Part shown: one piece after another, positions 28,868 through 37,145 of the stretch
Position numbering within the stretch: the first letter of the stretch is position 1
Layout of the letters: each line of letters opens with the position of its first letter
Assembly (NCBI GenBank): GCA_963818855.1
Contig: CAWFUH010000003.1
Location: 248,001-312,000 of the forward strand
Direction: 5' to 3'
Length of the DNA stretch: 64,000 nt
Source of the DNA: Bog-159 sp963818855
Lineage (GTDB): Bacteria; Acidobacteriota; Terriglobia; Bryobacterales; Bryobacteraceae
Made by a program: the position numbers and the translations under genes
The notes under the pieces: generated by a model
Database searches by the model: none
What the model was told of the DNA's origin: nothing
Seen by the model: the letters and a program-made list of their open reading frames with translations, nothing else

Positions 28868-28910
28868 GTCTCAGGATAGCTTAAAACATTTCCCGATGGA
28901 AGCGTTTTAT

Positions 28911-28936
28911 AGAACTATTTCAGGCGGTCTGAGACC
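28911..28936. repeat. IS630 terminal inverted repeat, right
   Basis: Ends tttcaggcggtctgagacc, the inverse of the left terminus, and is followed by the TA duplication. Confidence 0.9.
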
Positions 28937-29219
28937 TAGCAGGACGGCGGCCGCGATCGCCATCCTGGGCCAAAATGGGGCGGCTTGCCGGGCGGCTTGT
29001 CGGTCCGACTGGCGCACCGAAACCGAAATATGCCCGCGCAGGCCAGCGGGCGCACGATAATAAGGCGCGTGGGCCCGGATGCTGGCGCAGAAGTTGCGCA
29101 TGCACCCCCGCGCAAGAAGTGCAGCTCGCCAAATGCTCCGCGACATGGGCTGTTTGGGCCACATCCAATTCATCGTCCAGATAGGACTCCAGCAGATTCT
29201 TCGCCGGCAAACAGGTCAT

Positions 29220-29642
29220 TTTGGAAGCCTCCTTCATCCGCGCTACCACGCAACCCTGCATCCTTTGGCGTGCGGCCGCCGGGACATGACGGTGCCGATC
29301 TGCGCGCCTTTCGGTTTTTTGACGGCCACTCGCAACTTCAGCGAAATACCGGTACGACATTTCTCCATCTCCCAGTTTTCGGGGCGGAGACGGACGGTCG
29401 TGGCTCCTGGCGATGGTCCGCAATACCAAGTGGGCCTCCTGGACGACGCCGTCCCCATCGTGCTCGTTCCGTGTAAGCCAACGCGCCAAGCCAAAAAGCA
29501 CGTCAAAATGCGGACGCATCGTTTTCTCGGCTCTCAGCACGGCTTCGATCGGCCCGGCCCCGCGGAGCGCCCGGCCTGCGAGTTGCGCGGTAGAGCGGCC
29601 ATTGGAACCGGTCCACGTCGGGAATGCGAAATCATTTGTCAT
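29220..29642 (-). pseudogene. decayed ECF sigma factor upstream of the anti-sigma gene
   Basis: The motif HFDVLFGLARWLTRNEHDGD, then GVVQEAHL, is sigma region 2 of an ECF sigma factor. The residues after LRTIARSHDR no longer follow the family and no region 4 helix-turn-helix is visible in a single frame. The order sigma then anti-sigma with the anti-sigma start a few bases after the end is the usual autoregulated pair. The sigma gene seems non-functional. Confidence 0.5.
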
Positions 29643-29666
29643 TATATGCTTGCACCGCCTCGCACA

Positions 29667-30188
29667 TTACCGGGCAACACCCGCATCTCCGGGAGCGTCA
29701 CTATGAGCCGAGGCCAACGACGTCAGACGCCGCCTTTCGGCACGTGTCCATTGATAGATTCGCTCGAATTCGTCCGGTGTTGGTTTGTCTCCAGGATGCA
29801 ACAGAGTATAGCGGGAGAGCGGCATTCTGCGGCTTCGCACGACGGCGGCGAGCTCTGATAGGAGGTCATGTTGCTTCTGGGCGTCATACTCCCCCCAGCG
29901 GGATAGGTTCAGATGGCTGCGGGCCTCGTGCACATCCTTCTCGATCAGCCAAGACATCGGGGCAACATAACTATACCAGGGCCATTCGGTTCGCTCAGAG
30001 TGGCAATTCTGACAGGACTTTTGCAGGATGCGCACCAGGGCGGGATCGACATCGGCGCCCGAGAGCAACGGCCGGGCCGAATTGGTCTTTAGTCCAAACG
30101 GATGGATCAAGGCCGACGCTACGGCAAGCACGCCGGCGCTCGCAATGGCGTAATGATGACGCTTTAGGAGGATCTTCTTCATATCCAT
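29667..30188 (-). CDS. exported heme-binding-domain protein (CxxCH)
   Basis: 173 residues with an N-terminal membrane/signal segment (YAIASAGVLAVASALIHPF). A single c-type heme site lies in SCQNCHSERTEWPWYSYV, with PMSWLIEKDVHEARSHLNLS, WGEYDAQKQHDLLSELAAVV and RMPLSRYTLLHPG typical of the 'Haem_bd' family of periplasmic proteins of uncertain function. Start at 30188 has GAAGG eight bases upstream; a start six bases later (30182) is also possible. The gene begins about 20 bp from the presumed left end of the IS21-like element. Confidence 0.82.
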   Translation of the reverse strand: MDMKKILLKRHHYAIASAGVLAVASALIHPFGLKTNSARPLLSGADVDPALVRILQKSCQNCHSERTEWPWYSYVAPMSWLIEKDVHEARSHLNLSRWGEYDAQKQHDLLSELAAVVRSRRMPLSRYTLLHPGDKPTPDEFERIYQWTRAERRRLTSLASAHSDAPGDAGVAR

Positions 30189-30211
30189 GCATACTGCCTT
30201 CGGCGCGCGGC

Positions 30212-30260
30212 AAAAATGACCCACCCGTACTTTCCAATAATGACCCAGGCGGGCGGTAGC
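30212..30260. repeat. short direct repeats at the presumed left end of the IS21-like element
   Basis: The 11-base unit caaaaatgacccaccc is followed after about 12 bases by caataatgacccaggcgg. IS21-type ends carry several copies of the transposase-binding site. Two partial copies are weak evidence, but the position just before the first element gene fits. Confidence 0.45.
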
Positions 30261-30407
30261 TGAGGCCATCGCCGGGAATAGTGGCGCCCGCGAGATTCCA
30301 ACGGCAGGTTCAGTTACCTTGTTGATTTGTAATTGAGCCGGAGGTTTGCGCCCCGGAGGGGAGATGGTCCCCTCCAGGACAGGAGCTTCTGGGAGTCATC
30401 ACCTCCC

Positions 30408-30951
30408 ATGGGCCCTTTCGAGAATCCTACAGTCCATCCCGAAAATCAAGCGGCTAGCCGGCGGAAGCGATTGGCGCCTCGGCCGCGCATGCGGCGCTGT
30501 TTGCTTAAAGGATGCGAGCAACGCTTTCATCCCCAGCAAGCACGCCAGCGCTATTGCAGCGAGCGCTGCCGGCACGCAGCGCGGAAGTGGTCCCGCTGGA
30601 AGGCCCAGCAGGCGTACCGGGCGACGGTGGCGGGCAAACAGAAACGCAACGGCCAAAGCCGTCATTACCGAGAGCGGGTCCGGAGCCGGAAACCACCAGA
30701 ACCAGAAGCGGTTAGCGCGCCCGCGAGGGTAATCACTACAGAACATTTTTTTCGACCATTGCTGCGACCGGCCGGGTTGCTACGAGAGATTCGTGCGTGC
30801 GCGGCGAAGTCCCTTACAACGCTTCTGTTCCCACGCCTGCCGGCGCGCGCTGGAGCGCGTCGTAGAACGGGAGCGGCGCTGGAAACAGGCGCGCACTTAA
30901 TCCGGAGATATTGATCCGCGGGCGGCGCGGGCCTTACATTCAGCCTGTCTG
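30408..30951 (+). pseudogene. double zinc-finger protein of the IS21/ParB element, two frameshifts
   Basis: The first finger is RCLLKGCEQRFHPQQARQRY, then CSERCRHAARKWSRWKAQQ. After a T7 run at about 30747-30753 the sense passes to another frame, with a second finger CDRPGCYERFVRARRSPLQR, then FCSHACRRALERVVERERRW. A further shift near 30897 gives LNPEILIRGRRGPYIQPV just before the parB start. Both fingers share the CxxxC..YCS/FCSxxC arrangement, so the intact protein is a repeat of two treble-clef-like domains, presumably DNA- or protein-binding in transposition. Function is not established for the family. Confidence 0.6.
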
Positions 30952-32058
30952 ATGCAACTGGAGTTTCACCAACTCGACCGGCGATGGGAACACCTGCGCG
31001 TGCGCCATCCGGCGCGGCAGCGGCGGCTACTGGCGTCGCTGGCCGAGAGTGGGCAGCAATCGCCCATCGTGGTGGTAGCGGCGGAGGGCCCGGCGGATCG
31101 TTACGTGGTCATCGACGGCTATAAGCGGATCGCAGCGCTGGAACAACTGGGGCGGGACACAGTGGAAGCGGTGGTATGGCCGATGAGCGAAGCCGCGGCC
31201 GTGCTGCTGGACCGCTCGCTGCGGCTGAGCGAACACGAGACCGCGCTGGAGGTGGGCTGGCTGCTGGCGGAGTTGGAGCAGCGCTTCGGCTATAGCCTCG
31301 ACGAGTTGGCGCGCCGGTTTGATCGTAGCGTGAGCTGGGTGTCGCGGCGGCTGGCGCTGGTGGAGGTCCTGCCGGAAGCCATCCAACAGCAGGTGCGCGA
31401 GGGCCAGATCTTGGCGCAAGTGGCGTTGAGGTTTCTGGTGCCGGTGGCCCGCCAAAACCTGGAAGACTGCCAGCGCATGGCGGCGATCTTCGCCAAACAT
31501 CACTGCGATACGCGGGAAGCCAGCCAACTGTATGGCGCTTGGCGCCAGGGGTCGGCCGCGATTCGCAAACGCATCCTGGATGCGCCGGAGCTGTTTTTCA
31601 AAACGCGGCGGCAAGCGCAGGAGAAAGCCCCGGCCGAGGCCGGAGCCGAACTGTTGCGCGATCTGGAGATGCTGGCCGCCATCGTGAACCGCGCGCAGCG
31701 GCGGCTGGCCGGCGCGGCGGCGCTGGAACTGGATCGCCAGCAGTGCGAAGCCGCAGGGCAACAGATCGCTCGCATTCAAAATCAACTCCGCCGCATCGAC
31801 GAAAAACTCTTACCGGAGCAAGTACCGCATGTTGAGCCAAGCGCAACGCACCACGATTCTGGAACTGCATACGCAGCAGGTGAGCAAACGCGAAATCGCG
31901 CGGGTACTGGGGATCTCCCGCGTGGCTGTCCGCAAAGTCTTGCGCGCGAACTCCACCACCGTGCCGGAGTTGCAGCGTGCGGAGAAAGCCGCACCCCACC
32001 GGCAACAGATCCTGGAGCTTTTCGAGCAGTGCAAGGGGAATCTCGTGCGAGTCCATGA
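30952..32058 (+). CDS. ParB-like protein of the IS21-like element
   Basis: 368 residues as read. Residues 1-100 form a ParB N-terminal domain (RRLLASLAESGQQSPIVVVA, then RYVVIDGYKRIAALEQLG; 'DGYKR' occupies the place of the ParB 'GERR' box). Residues 110-170 hold the KorB-type helix-turn-helix (YSLDELARRFDRSVSWVSRR). It lacks the ParA partner of a partition system. From residue about 290 the frame runs inside istA in another phase for 230 bases; that tail may be an artefact of a small indel. Its place directly before istAB suggests a role in target choice or end recognition. Confidence 0.75.
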   Translation: MQLEFHQLDRRWEHLRVRHPARQRRLLASLAESGQQSPIVVVAAEGPADRYVVIDGYKRIAALEQLGRDTVEAVVWPMSEAAAVLLDRSLRLSEHETALEVGWLLAELEQRFGYSLDELARRFDRSVSWVSRRLALVEVLPEAIQQQVREGQILAQVALRFLVPVARQNLEDCQRMAAIFAKHHCDTREASQLYGAWRQGSAAIRKRILDAPELFFKTRRQAQEKAPAEAGAELLRDLEMLAAIVNRAQRRLAGAAALELDRQQCEAAGQQIARIQNQLRRIDEKLLPEQVPHVEPSATHHDSGTAYAAGEQTRNRAGTGDLPRGCPQSLARELHHRAGVAACGESRTPPATDPGAFRAVQGESRASP

Positions 32059-32520
32059 GGAGTTGCTGGCGGGCGGCGCGGCGTTGTCGTATGCCGCGTT
32101 AACGGCTTTCTGTCGGCGGCACGGAATCGGCTACGCGCCACCCACGCCGGCGGGACAGTATGACTTTGCGCCCGGCCAGGAACTGCAGCACGACACGTCT
32201 CCCCACGAGCTCGAACTGGGCGGCAAGAAACGCCGGGTACAGACCGCCTCGGCGGTGCTGTGCTATTCGCGGATGCTGTTCTTCCAGTGCTATCCCACCT
32301 TCCGGCGTTTTGACTGCAAGGTATTTCTCCACGAGGCGCTGCGCTATACAGGTGGTGCCCCGACCCGGGTCATGATCGATAACACGCACGTAGTGGTGCT
32401 GCGCGGCAGCGGGCGCGAGATGGTTCAGGTGCCGGAGATGGCCGCCTTTGGAGAGCGTTTGGGCTTTCAGTTCGTGGCGCACGCGATTGGGAATGCGAAC
32501 CGTTCCGCGCGCGTCGAGCG

Positions 32521-32555
32521 CCCCTTATCAGCTTAGTCATTGGTTATGCACAGTT
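32521..32555. repeat. RIT left inverted repeat
   Basis: Outer block ccccttatcagc and inner block tggttatgcacagtt match the right repeat exactly; the eight bases between differ. Confidence 0.88.
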
Positions 32556-32683
32556 GACGGTCGAATCCTGGCCCAAGATGGTGATTCTTAACGGAAATAC
32601 TACCAAAATGAAGCCAGGTTATTTTGCATAATCGTTAGACTTTCTTCCGGGGCGGGTCGATGCTCGCCCAAAGGAGGAAGCAA

Positions 32684-33937
32684 GTGATCACCGAATATTT
32701 TAAATGGCGCCAGTCTCTCACGCGACTTCTGGCGACCCCTGCGGGTCCGCACCTTTCAGCGATATCGGAAGGACTGAAAGCCCAGGGATTCAGCTATTGG
32801 ATTCTGCGTAAACGGCTGCAAGGGGCCGCCCACTTTAGTCAATGGAACCAGCGCAAGGGGAGGTCTATCGAACAGCTACATGAAAGCATGCTGGGGGAAT
32901 TCGAGGTACATTTGAGCACGTGCCGTTGTCGCAGACCGTTGCGGTTATCCGGTCACGACGATGTAAGGCTGCTGGCTGGCGCACAGGCGCTTATGGATTA
33001 TTTGCGGGGCTGCGGCGTGGTCACTTCTGTGCCGCCGCCGAACCAGGAGGCCGGTCCGTCGCCTTTGGTTGCGGCCTTCCTGGAATGGATGCGAACCCAG
33101 CGCGGCACCCGAGAAGGCACGTTACGCCAATACGGCGTCGTCATCGAGGACGCGCTGGCGGCCCTCGGTACAGATCCCCGGCTTTACCGAGCCGAATCGA
33201 TCCGCACCTTTATTCTCAGCCGGACCAAGGGCCGCAGCCGATCGAGAGCCAAAGAGGTCACCTCGGTAATGCGGATGTTCTTGCGTCACCTGATTGCTGA
33301 GGGTAAGTGCAGGACGGGGCTGGACGACGCTGTGCCGAGCCTGGCGATGTGGCGTCTCTCCGCGCTCCCTCGATACCTGCCGGCCGCCGATATCGAACGT
33401 GTGATTGCCGCTTGTGAGCGTGAGACCACAGTTGGACTGAGGGACCGTGCTGCGATTCTGCTCTTGGCACGGCTTGGGTTGCGCGCAGGTGACATTGTCA
33501 AAATGGACCTCAGCGATCTTGATTGGGTGAGTGCCAGCGTTCGCGTGTCGGGTAAATCCCGTTACGAAGTAAAACTTCCCATCACGCAAGAAGTGGGTGA
33601 TGCCATTCTGGAGTACTTGCGAAGGGGGCGCCCGCCCGTTCAGGACAGCCGTCTGTTCGTCCGCGTGCTAGCCCCGTGGAAGCCACTCAAGGTCTCTTCC
33701 GTGCCCGCGATCGTAGAGCGTGCCATTGCCCGGGCCGGCGTGGAGGCGCCATTTCGCGGCGCGCACGTACTTCGCCATTCGGCTGCCACAGAGATGTTGC
33801 GCCAAGGCGCCACGCTCGAACAGGTTGGCACCGTCCTCCGCCATCAGTATCTCGACACAACGGCGCACTATGCCAAGGTAGACGTGCAGCGTCTCCGGAG
33901 CATCGCTCTTCCGTGGCCGGAGGTGTTCCCATGCTGA
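32684..33937 (+). CDS. ritA: RIT tyrosine recombinase A
   Basis: About 417 residues; catalytic residues are Arg in LARLGLRAGDIVKMDLSDL, Lys in GKSRYEVKLP, HVLRHSAATEML, and RHQYLDTTAHYAK with the nucleophile Tyr. An N-terminal SAM-like DNA-binding domain covers about residues 130-225. The GTG at 32684 is preferred as start because AAAGGAGG lies seven bases upstream; the upstream ATG at 32660 has no such site. It overlaps ritB by 7 bases. Confidence 0.9.
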   Translation: MITEYFKWRQSLTRLLATPAGPHLSAISEGLKAQGFSYWILRKRLQGAAHFSQWNQRKGRSIEQLHESMLGEFEVHLSTCRCRRPLRLSGHDDVRLLAGAQALMDYLRGCGVVTSVPPPNQEAGPSPLVAAFLEWMRTQRGTREGTLRQYGVVIEDALAALGTDPRLYRAESIRTFILSRTKGRSRSRAKEVTSVMRMFLRHLIAEGKCRTGLDDAVPSLAMWRLSALPRYLPAADIERVIAACERETTVGLRDRAAILLLARLGLRAGDIVKMDLSDLDWVSASVRVSGKSRYEVKLPITQEVGDAILEYLRRGRPPVQDSRLFVRVLAPWKPLKVSSVPAIVERAIARAGVEAPFRGAHVLRHSAATEMLRQGATLEQVGTVLRHQYLDTTAHYAKVDVQRLRSIALPWPEVFPC

Positions 33938-34836
33938 GCCAACTGGTGGATTCCTATCTTGAGCTTCGGCGGTCTACTGGTTTCGGCATGAAGGTGCATC
34001 AGTACCTGCTCCACGGCTTCGCTTCTTTTGCTGCCCAGCGGGGGGAAACCCACATCCGTACTTGCACGGCCATAGAGTGGGCAACCCAAGCCCCGTCAGA
34101 GGGTCAGCGTGCCAACCGCCTGGGCATGCTCAGGGTGTTCGCCCGCTTCGCCCGTGCCGAAGATGCGGGTCATGAGGTCCCCTCCGAACGAGTGTTCCGG
34201 GCACGACGGGTCCGCTATCGCCCTTTCATTTTCACTGCCGATCAATTACATGAATTGCTGGTGCGTGCCTCAAAGCTTCCACCGGGTGGATCGATCCGGC
34301 CATGGACCTTTACGACGCTTTTCTCGTTGCTGGCCGTCACCGGCTTGCGCATTTCCGAGGCGTTGAACCTCCGGCTCCACGACATAACTGAAGACTGCTT
34401 GGTGATTCGGGAAACAAAGTTCCAGAAGAGCCGCCTGGTGCCGCTGGATCCGACGACGATGGTCGGCCTCAAGCGGTATCTGGATCGCAGAGGAACAGTT
34501 CAGGACGATCACGTGTTTGTCTCCCAGCGTGGCCGTGGCATGCGGCCTTCCGGCGTCGTGACCGTATTTCTACGTATCGTGCGGGCGATGGGGATCCACC
34601 CCGGTCCGGGGCAACCCGGCCCGCGCGTCCATGACCTTCGTCATGGTTTTGCAGTCAGGGTCCTCGAGTCCTGCTCCGGTGACCGAACGGTCGTCGATGC
34701 AAACATGCTGGCCTTAATGACCTATATGGGCCACAGCCAGATCGATAGTACCTATTGGTATCTTCACGCGACTCCCCACGTACTGGGACAGATCTCCGAT
34801 CTGTCGGAGACTCTCTGCAAAGGAGACCGATCGTGA
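33931..34836 (+). CDS. ritB: RIT tyrosine recombinase B
   Basis: 301 residues; Arg in VTGLRISEALNLRLHD, Lys in ETKFQKSRLVPL, HDLRHGFAVRVLE, and YMGHSQIDSTYWYLHATP. The start ATG overlaps the end of ritA (ATGCTGA), and the stop overlaps ritC (GTGA), so the three proteins are probably made in fixed proportion. All catalytic positions are kept. Confidence 0.92.
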   Translation: MLSQLVDSYLELRRSTGFGMKVHQYLLHGFASFAAQRGETHIRTCTAIEWATQAPSEGQRANRLGMLRVFARFARAEDAGHEVPSERVFRARRVRYRPFIFTADQLHELLVRASKLPPGGSIRPWTFTTLFSLLAVTGLRISEALNLRLHDITEDCLVIRETKFQKSRLVPLDPTTMVGLKRYLDRRGTVQDDHVFVSQRGRGMRPSGVVTVFLRIVRAMGIHPGPGQPGPRVHDLRHGFAVRVLESCSGDRTVVDANMLALMTYMGHSQIDSTYWYLHATPHVLGQISDLSETLCKGDRS

Positions 34837-35915
34837 CGCCTCTGGCTCCTTATATCACCGCATTTCTGCGCGAGCGGCTTCCCATTGATCGTCGCGCGAG
34901 CGAACATACCTGCGACACCTACGCGCACGCGTTCCGCCTGTTGTTTCAGTACGCCGCCTCGCGATTGGGTAAAAATCCATCGCAACTGGACCTGGAGCAG
35001 ATCGACGCACCCTTGGTCGTCGCATTTTTGCAGCACATCGAGACCGAGCGCAAAAACGGACCCGTGACGAGGAACGTCCGGTTGTCCGCCATCAAATCGT
35101 TCATGCGATATGTCGAGTATCAAGTCCCATCCGCGTTGGAACAGGTACGACGGATTCTCGCGATACCGCTTAAGAAGACTGATACGAAGTTGGTTGCGCA
35201 CATCACGCTCGACGAGATGCAGGCCGTACTGAATGTCCCTGACCCGCGGACTCGGTTCGGAATCCGCGATCGAGCCATGATGGACGTTTGCTTTGTCGCA
35301 GGTCTTCGAGTCTCCGAGCTTGTGGGTCTGAGGGTCGATAACGTGACCTTTGAGCCGCGGCCCTTCGTCCGAATCCTCGGAAAAGGCAGACGCGAACGAG
35401 TGCTGCCAGTCTGGACGCGGACCGGTGCAAATCTTCGTGCATGGCTTGCCATCCGTGGCGAGGCGGCCGTGCCCGAACTCTTCCTCAATGCACGCGGTAG
35501 CGCCATGTCACGGACTGGATTCGAATACGTGCTCAAATGCCATGTAGCGGCTGCGAGACTGAGTTGTCCCTCGTTGTGCAACAAGCGCGTTTCACCACAC
35601 ACCTTGAGGCATGGCTGTGCGATGTTGATGCTCCAAACCACACACGACATTCGGAAGGTTGCCCTCTGGCTCGGCCACAGCAGCGTGCAGACCACCGAGA
35701 TGTATCTTCGGGCCGACCCGACGGAGAAGCTGGCCGCTGTCAGCGCACTCACCCCTCCCGCCCTTCGCAGAGGGAGATTCAGTGCGCCGGACCAACTTGT
35801 TGCTATGCTGACCGGCGGACGAAAGGACAAAGATTATGCAAAGGAGTCAACGGAACAAACGCCGTGGATAGGTCCAAGGAGACGGCTAACTGTGCATAAC
35901 CAGGAACTGCGCTGA
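34833..35915 (+). CDS. ritC: RIT tyrosine recombinase C
   Basis: 360 residues; Arg in VAGLRVSELVGLRVDN, Lys in RILGKGRRERVLPV, SPHTLRHGCAMLML, and WLGHSSVQTTEMYLRADP. The GTG start at 34833 overlaps the ritB stop and follows AAAGGAG at 34820-34826. The final residues (LTVHNQELR) are encoded inside the right inverted repeat, so gene and end have evolved together. Confidence 0.92.
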   Translation: MTPLAPYITAFLRERLPIDRRASEHTCDTYAHAFRLLFQYAASRLGKNPSQLDLEQIDAPLVVAFLQHIETERKNGPVTRNVRLSAIKSFMRYVEYQVPSALEQVRRILAIPLKKTDTKLVAHITLDEMQAVLNVPDPRTRFGIRDRAMMDVCFVAGLRVSELVGLRVDNVTFEPRPFVRILGKGRRERVLPVWTRTGANLRAWLAIRGEAAVPELFLNARGSAMSRTGFEYVLKCHVAAARLSCPSLCNKRVSPHTLRHGCAMLMLQTTHDIRKVALWLGHSSVQTTEMYLRADPTEKLAAVSALTPPALRRGRFSAPDQLVAMLTGGRKDKDYAKESTEQTPWIGPRRRLTVHNQELR

Positions 35916-35922
35916 TAAGGGG
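35888..35922. repeat. RIT right inverted repeat
   Basis: Carries aactgtgcataacca and gctgataagggg, the inverse of the left repeat. Confidence 0.88.
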
Positions 35923-35946
35923 TTATGCACTGCAGCGCATAACCCC
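35919..35946. repeat. perfect 10-bp hairpin at the right RIT junction
   Basis: ggggttatgc (35919-35928) and gcataacccc (35937-35946) are exact inverse copies around an 8-base loop. The arms resemble the end motif of the element itself, so the right junction holds an additional inverted end copy that the left junction lacks. Confidence 0.75.
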
Positions 35947-36643
35947 TTTCATTTCATCGAGAATAACTTTCTGGCCGGGCGCACCTTCCGCAGTTGGGAG
36001 GATCTGAATCAGCGGGCGCGGGAGTGGTGCGACAAGGTCAACTCGACTTACAAAAAACATATTCGCGCGGTTCCCCGTGAGCTGTTTGCCGTCGAGCGGC
36101 TGCATCTGAAGCCGCTGCCGGCGTGGGTTCCAGAAGTCTACCGCTTGCAGCAACGCCTGGTCGATATCGAAGGGTATGTGGCGCTGAACAGCAACCGCTA
36201 TTCGGTCCCGATCGACTGGATCGGCCGCCGAGTGGAGGTGCGTGAGACGAAGGACAAGATCGAGATTCAACTGGATGCGCGCCGCCTAGTGACACACCGG
36301 CGCATTGCCGAAGCCGAGCATCAGCGAGTCATGCTGGCCGAGCACCGGCCGCCCCGCGGCCAGAGAGACCCACGTCCCGATCCGCATCCCGAAGAGCAGG
36401 CCATCGTCGCAGCCGAGCCCGAGCTGGCCGACTATGTCGCGGGATTAAAGCAACGGAGCCGCAAGGTAGTCACGCTTGCCCTGCGGCAACTGTTGCGCCT
36501 GGTCCGGGAATATCCACGGGAACCGCTGCTGGGGGCCGTGCGCGAGGCCGGCCGTTATGGTCTTTACGACCTGGACCGGCTGGAACGGATGATCTTGCGC
36601 CGTGTGACACGGGAGTATTTTCTGCTCGATAGGGAATCGGACG

Positions 36644-37145
36644 ATGACTGAAGAACTGGAACAAACTGCTGAAGAATCTCAAGCTGCGGCGCATCCTGGA
36701 GATCTACGACGAACAGTTGCGCGCCGCCGACAAGGACGACATCAGCTACTCGGACTTCGTCACGCGCCTGGTGCGTGCGCAGTTTCAGGCGCGGCAGGAG
36801 GGCGCGCTGGAATGGCGCATCCGGCGCGCCAATCTGCCCGAGCGCTGGACATTGGAAACGTTTCCCTTCGCGCGACAACCGGGCGTGAATCGCAAACAGA
36901 TCCGCGGTTTCGCGGAGCTGGAGTTCATCACCAAGGCGGAGAATATCGTGCTGGTCGGCAAGACCGGTGTCGGCAAAACGGGATTAGCGTGCGGTTTGCT
37001 GCTGAAAGCGCTGGAGAACGGCTATCGCTGCCAGTTCATCCGCGCGCAGGATCTATTCGATGAGATGTATGCGTCGCTGGCCGACCGCTCCACGCGGCAA
37101 CTGCTCAAGCGCCTGGCGCGGTTGGATTTATTGCTGATCGACGGG
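36644..37145 (+). pseudogene. istB: IstB AAA ATPase of the IS21-like element, frameshifted and truncated
   Basis: The ATG overlaps the istA stop. After MTEELEQ one extra A near 36665 shifts the frame; the sense continues as NLKLRRILEIYDEQLRAADK. Walker A is VLVGKTGVGKTGLACGLLL. The gene breaks at RLDLLLIDG, just at Walker B, leaving out about 90 residues. IstB normally stimulates IstA and influences target choice. Non-functional here. Confidence 0.8.

Larger units (their letters stand above)
27542..28936 (-). mobile_element. IS630-family insertion sequence with TA target duplication
   Basis: 1395 bp bounded by imperfect 26-bp terminal inverted repeats (27542-27567 and 28911-28936, three mismatches) and flanked by TA on both sides (27540-27541 and 28937-28938), the classic IS630/Tc1 target. 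It carries one transposase gene. The host anti-sigma gene is restored exactly when it is removed with one TA. Confidence 0.92.
27084..29219 (-). pseudogene. anti-sigma factor (zf-HC2 plus membrane segment) interrupted by IS630
   Basis: The gene starts at 29219 after an AAGGAGG site: a zinc-finger anti-sigma domain (LESYLDDELDVAQTAHVAEH, then LASCTSCAGVHAQLLR, HxxxCxxC). It is cut in the membrane helix at 28937 and continues from 27541 (VSAAWSIALFRSRISGADL) to DQHTVKPWFNGKLDFSPD and the end QFEDLYRR. Removing the insertion and one TA copy gives a continuous helix MAIAAAVLLAVSAAWSIALF. A separate one-base shift sits near 29075 (LLRQ to SIRAHAPYY). The intact protein would hold an ECF sigma factor at the inner membrane. 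Confidence 0.85.
32521..35942 (+). mobile_element. RIT element (recombinase in trio) inserted in istA
   Basis: Three consecutive tyrosine-recombinase genes overlapping by a few bases, bracketed by 35-bp imperfect inverted repeats, are the hallmark of RIT elements. The last gene ends inside the right inverted repeat. The sequence CCCCT occurs at both junctions, so it is either a 5-bp target duplication or shared end sequence. Removing 32521-35942 restores istA. Confidence 0.93.
31829..36651 (+). pseudogene. istA: IS21-family transposase IstA, interrupted by the RIT element
   Basis: The 5' part (31829-32520) has an N-terminal helix-turn-helix (SKREIARVLGISRVAVRKVL) and the first half of the rve core (QELQHDTSPHELELGGKKRR with Asp; TRVMIDNTHVVV with the second Asp). 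It stops at RVER and resumes at 35943 with PFHFIENNFLAGRTFRSWED, the region of the catalytic Glu, to the end at 36651. Joining 32520 to 35943 gives 1401 bases, an exact 467-codon frame (466 residues), the normal size of IstA. As interrupted it ends in PLSA at 32536. Confidence 0.9.

Noticed and set aside
30952..32058. Plasmid or chromosome partition locus based on ParB
   Set aside because: No parA and no parS-like palindrome nearby; ParB is part of the IS21-like element.
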